Below are positions 9,780-16,182 of a DNA stretch of 20,550 bases, piece by piece. This stretch comes from Symbiodinium natans (taxonomy: Eukaryota > Sar > Dinophyceae > Suessiales > Symbiodiniaceae): NCBI GenBank assembly GCA_905221605.1, contig CAJNDS010000692.1, positions 67,501-88,050 of the forward strand, in the 5' to 3' direction. The position numbers and the translations under genes were made by a program. The notes beneath the pieces are model-generated. The model was not told where the DNA came from. It saw nothing but the letters and a program-made list of their open reading frames with translations, and searched no databases. How positions within the stretch are numbered: the stretch's first letter is position 1; each line of letters opens with the position of its first letter.

Positions 9780-11280
9780 CTAAACCGACACCTGAAGCGC
9801 AAGTGGCCCCCAAAACCAAAGAAAGCGAGCCCAGACTCTGAGGTGTCCTCCACTCTGCTCAGACCACGTAGGGCATGAAGCCGCATTTCCTGGCCACAGG
9901 AAGTTATTCAAATTAAAACAGTTTAGCCTTGGCTCTCACCTACCCTCTTCGTCCTTGGTCGACGCCGACGCCAACATCGGGGTGAGCAGCGGACGAGGGC
10001 ACTCCTGCCGACATGGTGCTTGGAAGAGGAATTGCAACTTGTCAATATGTCACGAAACCAACCCCCTTGAACCTTGTTGAACTCCCCAACGTGGCTGCCA
10101 TGGGACGAAGCCAGGAGGCGGATTCGGACGAGGGCCAGATGGGTGTCCTTCCAAAGCGGGGGCTTAGGTCTTCGCTGAATGAGTTTGGGACGCTGCCTTG
10201 GCATCCAGCTTCGACCCCGACCCGCCCCACTGGAAGAGGTGCTCGGTGTGAGGGAAGAGGTCCTGGGGCAGAAGGTTCGGCTTAGCATCAGACCAACAAA
10301 AAAATCAAGCTGGAAGGTGCACAACTATTAGGGAGCTTAATCGGCACTCCTGCGCAGCCACATTTGCCTTTGCCCTCGCCTTCGACTCCGAAAGCACCAG
10401 GACCTGACCACGAAAAGGAATATGCAAGCTGTCTGTGGAAACAAATCATGCGCCGCTCCTTTCCCGGTCAGAACGGTTCCTGGAGTCAGCTGTCCATATC
10501 CTGTCACAATGTGCGGCTGACTGCATGTAAACTTGTTCGAGTTGACTGCGAAGAGATCTGAGACCAAACAAAGTGAGTCCTGGAAGCACAGGAGGTGGTG
10601 GCGCGTTCATGAACTTAAACGTCGCCATGGCTTCGCAGGGCGACTCCGACTCGGACTGAAAAATAGTGAGTGTATGCCTGGTGTATCCTAATGGAGCAGT
10701 GAGCTGTTCATGGCGCGTGTCAAGTATGCATGTCTCGATTTGTCCTACAATTTGGACCGAATCTGCAATCGGATTCCAACACCGTGTGCGTTCTACATGC
10801 CCATGGCTCCATCCTCTCACTCCAACTTCTGTGCGCACAAGGCCCCGACTCCGACTCCGAGGCCAGCAGATTGAAGGATGCCAAAGATGATGACCTCGTC
10901 CAAAAGGGAAGGAGCGAAAGCTTTAAAAACCCCAACTTAAGTCCCAACAAGTTCAAGGGGTCAGACGCAGTTCTGGCCTGGGTCGCGCACTGGGGTGAAC
11001 GACGCCGACGCCACACCATCGCCTCCACAGCAAAGGTTCGGGCCCTAAATCCCCCAAACTCACTATGCATGGGAAGATGTAGGTGAGTGAAACAAAAAAA
11101 CTGAGACATCTGCAGCAGCACGTGGAGATCGTCCGACGCCAAGTCATCACCGCCTAAACAGTGCCACCGTTTAATTTTCTAACCCCTGGACTCTGCATGT
11201 CAAAGAGTGACTTGAAACGAATGAGGCCTCTGCACATAGACTGCTTGACGACTCCGACGCCATGCCATCACCGGGCGACC
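9780..11280 (-). CDS. String of short exon-like segments
   Basis: Several minus-strand pieces follow credible acceptors and contain Ala/Ser-Ser-Glu/Ala-Ser. Examples lie near 9840-9900, 9930-9990 (donor GTAGGTGAG), 10060-10244 (acceptor CTCTTCCAG), 10330-10403 (acceptor TCGTGGTCAG), 10580-10656 (acceptor TATTTTTCAG), 10810-10895 (donor GTGAGA), 10980-11025, 11060-11154 (donor GTGAGT) and 11219-11279 (acceptor CTGTTAAG). Many share GATGnnnTGGCGTCGGAGTCG or part of it soon after the acceptor. They are probably upstream exons of the 8732-9749 gene, or of adjacent genes. I could not join them in one consistent frame. Confidence 0.35.
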
Positions 11281-11399
11281 TTAACAGAAACAGGCACCAC
11301 ACGATACAAAGTAGTCTTGGATCGCAATCACTCGCACCCTGCACTTTCACAGAGAGGAAAACAAAGGGAGGTAACACTTAGACCGGGCAAGGGGGGCAC

Positions 11400-11680
11400 C
11401 CCAAACTAAGCTCGTCTAAGCCCCTGCCCCTTCGCCCGAAGCCTCGTGGCCTTCTGCTAACTTCGTCGAACCTTCCCTGCATTCGCAGGGGCATCTACTC
11501 TCCATGGGTTAGTCTTCCAGCTAACCCTTGGCTGGACCCTTCGTGAATCTGTCCTCAGGTTCGCAGAAGTTCGTGGCACCCGGCTCTGCCCCGCTAAGTT
11601 CGTGGAATGGGTGCCTGTTGCCCGTCAGGCGGTTACCTACCTCCGTGTTGCCCTGATGAAACTCCGAAAGCCAAAAACGG
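11400..11680. other. Unassigned stretch
   Basis: GC-balanced sequence with repeated AAGTTCGTGG/CTTCGTGAA-like pieces. I see no splice-supported exon and no RNA gene. Confidence 0.3.
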
Positions 11681-11727
11681 CCTGGGTTTAGGGTTTAGGG
11701 CTTAGGGCTTAGGGTTTAGGGTTTATG
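11681..11727. repeat. Short TTTAGGG array
   Basis: About six units with two CTTAGGG variants, on the plus strand. Confidence 0.85.
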
Positions 11728-11768
11728 GGTCATGCATGTCGTGATATGTCATGGTGTCGTGGTAATGT

Positions 11769-11812
11769 AATTAGGGAGCCAGTTTCATGAACAATTCTCT
11801 GGCTCCCTAATT
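11769..11812. repeat. Perfect 14-bp hairpin
   Basis: Arms AATTAGGGAGCCAG (11769-11782) and CTGGCTCCCTAATT (11799-11812) pair perfectly across a 16-nt loop. It lies about 40 nt downstream of a TTTAGGG array. Confidence 0.75.
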
Positions 11813-11859
11813 TCAATCTCCGGCAGGCGCCAGGGCTCTCGGCAGGCCTCGACTCCGAC

Positions 11860-11930
11860 CCCCCCCCCCCCCCCCCCCCCCGCCCCCGACCCCCCTCCCA
11901 GCCCCCCCCATCCCCCCCCAAGCCCTGCTC
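11860..11930. repeat. Poly-C tract
   Basis: A run of about 22 C, then C-rich blocks to about 11927, directly after one CGACTCCGAC motif. The complementary strand has G-quadruplex potential. Confidence 0.9.
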
Positions 11931-12154
11931 GGCTTTGCCTCAGTGCCTTTTTCGTGTTTGCACAGCCCTGTTGTGAAGTATGTAATATTTCTCTGTCCTG
12001 TGACATTTTGGATTTGCAAATGGCCCAAAACCTGGGTGGGTGTTTTCAAGCAGTTGTTGGGGATTTCTAGTTGGCGCGCGCGTAGTTGATATATCGATCA
12101 TGTATATGGTCTTGTTCTAGTTTTAGAAACTCACCAGTGTAATACGCATTGCAG

Positions 12155-12296
12155 TGTGTTGGCAATTGTCAACCACCCGCAACCCTTTGTTGAAGCCTAT
12201 TCTAAAATTCAAGCGTTCAACCCCGATCTCGAACCACAGTTGCTGATGTTGATTGAGTATGCACGCACTCCACCTCGTGACCTTGTTTGGACCAAC
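12155..12296 (+). CDS. Candidate plus-strand internal exon
   Basis: A 142-nt open segment lies between a TACGCATTGCAG acceptor and a strong GTAAGC donor. It encodes 47 residues of ordinary globular composition (His-Pro-Gln-Pro-Phe-Val-Glu-Ala-Tyr, then Leu-Leu-Met-Leu-Ile-Glu-Tyr-Ala). Family not recognised and no partner exon found. It is the only splice-supported plus-strand exon in the window. The opposite strand is also open here, so the call is tentative. Confidence 0.35.
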
Positions 12297-12309
12297 GTAA
12301 GCCACCCCA

Positions 12310-12930
12310 GAGGCCCCAGAGGCACCAGTCATCAGTAAATGAAACATTTCAAGCAGATCAACCCCCATCTTGTGACAGCCTCCACGCGAGGGGGGTGGAG
12401 GAGGCAGGCCCCCTCAAAAAAATGCCTGGGTCTTGCCTGAATATTTGGGAGGTCTGGGTTTCTGGGAGGCCCTGGAGGCGCCTGACAGGCGCTTACGAGG
12501 TTTTGCTACATGCTGAAAGGCCGTTGAATGGGTGGGAAGCCCCTGGAAGGCCTTGGGATCCCTGTAAAAAAAAACCCTTACAGCCGCCCCCCCCAGCCCG
12601 CCCAGCCCCCAGCCCCGCAAAGCGAAGGAGAACCCCAAAAAAACGAAAGAAAGTTCTCCCGTTGACCAGCACCCCTCCCATTGGTCCCTTATTCTCAAAA
12701 TATGTTCCCACCGTTTTTCGCGGGCCCACCCACTGTTTGGTGTTGAACGAAACAATCAAAAAGCAGCCCGGCGGGGGAAGTCGAGGCATCGAGCAAAGGA
12801 AGAGTCTTTAAAATTTTGAATTTGGCCAAGTTTTCCGACATCGAAGGCTGGGAGGCCCTGGGAATTGGAATGGGACGCCGAAGGCGATTACGGGTGGGGG
12901 GGGGGGGCATGCGTGCATGCATGCATGTAG
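12310..12930. other. Unassigned stretch
   Basis: Open frames exist on both strands, none with splice or motif support. It holds a GCGCCTG-A-CAGGCGC palindrome near 12478-12492, C- and A-runs at 12566-12600, and a G-run with (GCAT)n-like sequence at 12897-12926. Confidence 0.35.
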
Positions 12931-13001
12931 GTGCCACACGTCTATACTGCTGTGACTCTTGCCGCCCATGCAGCAGTCACAGCAGTATAGACGTGTGTCA
13001 C
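12931..13001. repeat. 27-bp hairpin, one mismatch
   Basis: Arms 12931-12957 and 12975-13001 pair over 27 bp with one mismatch, around a 17-nt loop. The core arm is ACACGTCTATACTGCTGTGA. The size resembles a small-RNA precursor foldback. Confidence 0.85.
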
Positions 13002-13104
13002 CACATGACGTGGCCATGGCGGGGACGAAATGTCAATTTCGACCCCGAAGCAAATCCTACATGACATGGCCATGCGCATATGCCGCTCATGCATGCATGT
13101 CATG

Positions 13105-13135
13105 GTGGATTCGAAATCCTCGATTTCGAATCCAC
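13105..13135. repeat. Perfect 14-bp hairpin
   Basis: Arms GTGGATTCGAAATC (13105-13118) and its complement (13122-13135) are separated by three bases. Confidence 0.8.
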
Positions 13136-13182
13136 ATTCACATCCTACATGCCGTGTGTCGTGTCATGTCATGCATGGCATG

Positions 13183-13244
13183 GTTAGGTTCCTATTTGGC
13201 GTCCTAATCCTACACCCGACCCCGACGCCAAACAGAAACCTAAC
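13183..13244. repeat. 21-bp imperfect hairpin
   Basis: Arms 13183-13203 and 13224-13244 pair with two mismatches. The outer end is GTTAGGTT and the inner end is TTTGGCGTC. It is the third foldback in about 310 bp. Confidence 0.75.
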
Positions 13245-13588
13245 TTAAACCTGATTAGGGTTTAGGGCCACCGGGTTAGAGTTTAGCTTACTGAGGGAGC
13301 GGCAGGCGGCACAGGGAGCTGCGCGACGACACCGACGAAGACTTTCGCTTAGGGCTTTAGAGATCCGGTTTAGGGTTTAGGGTTTAGGGTGTGAAGGGTG
13401 TGAAGGGTGTGAAGGGTGCAGGGTTTAGGTTTGAGGGTTTAGGGTTTAGGGTTTGGGGTTTAGGGCTTAGGGTTTAGGGCTTAAGGGTTTAGTGTGTAGG
13501 GTTTAGGGTTTAGGGTTTAAATTTAGGGTTTAGGGTTCAGGGCTTAGGGTTCAGGGTTTAGGGTTCTAGGGTTTGTGGTTTAGGGTGC

Positions 13589-13590
<2 letters not shown>
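13245..13590. repeat. Degenerate TTTAGGG array
   Basis: TTTAGGG units mixed with CTTAGGG, TTCAGGG and GTGAAGGGT variants, broken by a unique piece at 13272-13350. It runs directly into the (GT)n tract. Confidence 0.85.

Positions 13591-13648
<58 letters not shown>
13590..13648. repeat. (GT)n microsatellite
   Basis: About 29 uninterrupted GT units on the plus strand. Confidence 0.98.
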
Positions 13649-13661
<13 letters not shown>

Positions 13662-13756
13662 TTTCGGAGCTTGGCGGCTAATGGCTGAAGGAGCTTATCC
13701 TGTTAAGCAGAATAAAAGTTTGAAAGTCCAAAAGTTTGCACACGAACGGCTAAGAA

Positions 13757-13961
13757 CACACATCAACACACATCAACACACATCAACACACATCAACACA
13801 CATCAACACACATCAACACACATCAACACACATCAACACACATCAACACACATCAACACACATCAACACACATCAACACACATCAACACACATCAACACA
13901 CATCACACACACATCAACACACATCAACACACATCAACACACATCAACACACACACACACA
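13757..13961. repeat. 10-bp minisatellite, unit CATCAACACA
   Basis: About 14 perfect tandem 10-bp units, one shortened CATCACACAC step, then four more units and an AC run. There are no spacers. Confidence 0.97.
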
Positions 13962-14480
13962 AACACAAAGAACCAAAAAACAAAAACAACAATCAGCAAT
14001 TACGGAAGCAGTACCTGCCACAGCAGACCACCAATCGCTGTCACAGCAACTGCACGACTGCCCGCAGGTTTGCTCAGCCTCAATGTCTCCGCCCTTCTTT
14101 CCTGACATGGAGAATCCGGCAGTGCCCAGCCTGGCGGTGTCCAGGCGGTTGAGAGCTTAGGCTTCTGGGATTCTGGGGTTTTAGCGTCCAGGGTGAAGAG
14201 ACTTACCATGGAAGTAGACACAAGCGTACATTGAACGCACAATCGCCGGTGTTATTCGATTCTGGTGCAGCAGCATCCCCCCCTGAACCGGCAAAACCTC
14301 CAAGATCCCAAACCCGCACCGAGGTCGCGGCGTGATGCCAAAGGCTGCAAGCCACTGCAGTGTGGTGATCCGCTTACCTGGCTGCTCATGGTGGATGGTT
14401 CAGATTACCTTGCGGCCCTTGATATTTATACCACAACAACCCCCCCAAAGCCCTGTTCTAATGATTAAGCTCCCCTACTC
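13962..14480. other. Unassigned stretch
   Basis: No supported exon. A GTAAGCGG donor-like site lies on the minus strand near 14375-14382, and open frames occur on both strands. Confidence 0.3.
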
Positions 14481-14596
14481 GGAGGTTCATGGGTACTTAT
14501 AACCCCAGTTATAAGGCTACTTATAACCTACTTAGGGGGAACTTAGGGGCTTATAACTACAAGTATAAATTGGGGCCTTAAGTACCCGGAACCTCC
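14481..14596. mobile_element. 116-bp foldback element, MITE- or introner-like
   Basis: The ends form an imperfect inverted repeat. The left end starts GGAGGTTCATGGGTACTTA and the right end is TAAGTACCCGGAACCTCC, with pairing continuing inward through ACCCC and TTATAA. It lies just 3' of the second transporter exon on the sense strand, so it may be an intron. I could not fix a target-site duplication or an in-frame join. Confidence 0.5.
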
Positions 14597-14975
14597 AAGT
14601 ATAGTACCCGCCCGATGTCTGCCAACCATGCAAAGCGCCACCACTCCAAAGGCAGCCCAGCATTGCTGGCAGAGTCTTGGAGGACTTGGCCAAAGCCTCG
14701 CAAGCGGCGCGCAAGGCGTGCCTAAGGTGCCAGAGATACCCCCAGGGTGGGGGCTCCTGGACCTTATAAGCCCCACAGCACCCTAAACCCTAAACCCGAA
14801 ACCCCAAACCCTAAGCCCTAAACCCTAAACCCTAAACCCTAAACCCTAAACCCTAAACCCTAAACCCTAAACCCTAAACCCTAAACCCTAAACCCTAAAC
14901 CCGAAGCTGCCTGGATGGGGTAGGAGACGGACTTGAGGGCCTCGTTGGAGGCGAACTTCGCGCCGCACTGGGCAC
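14597..14975 (-). CDS. SLC35B/UAA-type nucleotide-sugar transporter, two exons (partial)
   Basis: Exon 14911-14975 encodes Ala-Lys-Phe-Ala-Ser-Asn-Glu-Ala-Leu-Lys-Ser-Val-Ser-Tyr-Pro-Ile-Gln. Exon 14597-14696 continues Ala-Leu-Ala-Lys-Ser-Ser-Lys-Thr-Leu-Pro-Ala-Met-Leu-Gly. Joined, this matches from memory the conserved stretch of UAA-family transporters (SLC35B type), where a Ser-Tyr-Pro-Thr-Gln element is followed by Ala/Gly-Lys-Ser-Cys-Lys-x-Ile-Pro-Val-Met. Members carry nucleotide sugars or PAPS across ER or Golgi membranes. The intron (14697-14910) fits GC-AG in phase 0 and contains a long CCCTAAA array. Other exons of the usual 10-helix protein were not found, so the gene may be split over undetected exons or be a remnant. 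The 5' edge near 14975 follows GGGCCCCAG; the 3' edge is uncertain. Confidence 0.55.
14781..14902. repeat. CCCTAAA array inside the transporter intron
   Basis: About 17 units, the first few degenerate. The array ends eight bases from the GC donor on the sense strand, which reads TTTAGGG. Confidence 0.95.
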
Positions 14976-15034
14976 CTGGGGCCCTCTTGGGCTTCGAGTT
15001 TTGGGCTTAGGGGCTGCTCATGATGGGCATTGAA

Positions 15035-15250
15035 AGGGTTTAGGGTTTAGGGTTTAGGGTTTGGGGTTTGGGGTGTAGGGTTTAGAAAGAGGTTTAGGGC
15101 CTGGAGGGTTTACAGGGTTTAGGGAGTTTAGAGGGTTTAGAGGGTTTAGAGGGCTTTGGGGGTTTAGAGGGTTTAGAGGGTTTTGGGGGTTTTGGGAGTT
15201 TAGAGGGTTTAGAGGTTGAGAGGGTTTAGAAGGTTTAGGGTTTCATGATA
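15035..15250. repeat. TTTAGGG array passing into TTTAGAGGG variants
   Basis: A few TTTAGGG units at 15038-15062, then about 130 bp built on a 9-bp TTTAGAGGG unit with TTTTGGGGG variants. Confidence 0.85.
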
Positions 15251-16050
15251 GGGGTAGGACGACGTATCAGCTCCAAGAATCTGGATCAGGGGCTTGCGTG
15301 AATCGGGGCGGGATAAAAGGCTCCCAAGAGCAACCATCTGGATCGCGACACGACGAGTCGGATCAATGTATCAGCACAGGAGCCGCGATCATGTGGATCG
15401 CACGACTCATGATAGGTTGTAATATTGCAGGGGTTTAACATGGGGTTTACGATTTTGGGTAGAGCTTCTTTGGCGTACTTGGGGCTTCGCGTTGGAGACC
15501 CAGGTTTCAGGCTTGAGGGTTTATCCCCGAGTTAATCTCAACTGTTCTGAGAAGCCCTTTCCTTTAGTATCCAACTAGCTAGACTCTGAATTGCAAGGGA
15601 CCGGTTTTGGGTTTAGGTTTTCGGGTTTCGGGTTTACGGTTTAGGGTTGACGGCTGCAGAAATGTTTAGTCACCCCCAAACAGATGGATGGGCCTGGTCT
15701 TCAGAGGGCTTGGCGTACTTTGTTGCGCTTTGACCCCAATGACTCACCGGTGCGTTTACAACACTACCAAGCCCCAAAAACTCCCAAGCATGCCTTTCAA
15801 TCCTCGCCCAAACTTGCAAAAAACCCACGGTCCTTTAACTCACGTAGCACTAGACTAAAACTCGCTTTCTTTCAAAGCACCCTAAACCCTAAACCCCAAA
15901 ACCCCAAAACCCAAAAAATCAGCTTTAGGGATGTTGGGCAAGCTCAGGGTGCTTGGGCTGCCGGACGGGGACACTGCCTTCGGCACCTGGCTTCCAGTGG
16001 TCCAAGCTTTTGCTGCCCGAATCAAGGCGCGCACGCGTACGCAAAACAAG
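15251..16050. other. Unassigned stretch with possible exon pieces
   Basis: A 10-bp direct repeat TCATGATAGG (15243-15252 and 15407-15416) flanks a 154-bp block containing ATCTGGATC/GTGGATCGC sub-repeats. Minus-strand open pieces near 15455-15500 and 15915-16030 have a protein-like composition but no paired splice sites. Short telomere-like runs lie at 15600-15645 and 15878-15900. Confidence 0.35.
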
Positions 16051-16172
16051 CCCTAAACCCTAAACCCTAAACCCTAAACCCTAAACCCTAAACCCTAAAC
16101 CCTAAACCCTAAACCCCAAACCCTAAACCCTAAGCCCCAAACCCTAAACCCTAAGCCCTAAACCTTGAAACC
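16051..16172. repeat. CCCTAAA array downstream of the patatin gene
   Basis: About 16 units with CCCCAAA and CCCTAAG variants at the right end. The array ends about 10 bases from the patatin-like gene's stop codon. Confidence 0.95.
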
Positions 16173-16182
16173 TAACCACCAC

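Noticed and set aside
11860-11927. Gly-rich minus-strand proteins over the poly-C tract
   Set aside because: Open frames here follow from the homopolymer; they show no independent coding signal.
13757-13961. CRISPR-like array
   Set aside because: Pure tandem 10-bp units with no spacers, in a eukaryotic sequence.
13573-14160. 195-codon plus-strand open frame
   Set aside because: It is only a translation of the (GT)n tract and the CATCAACACA minisatellite.
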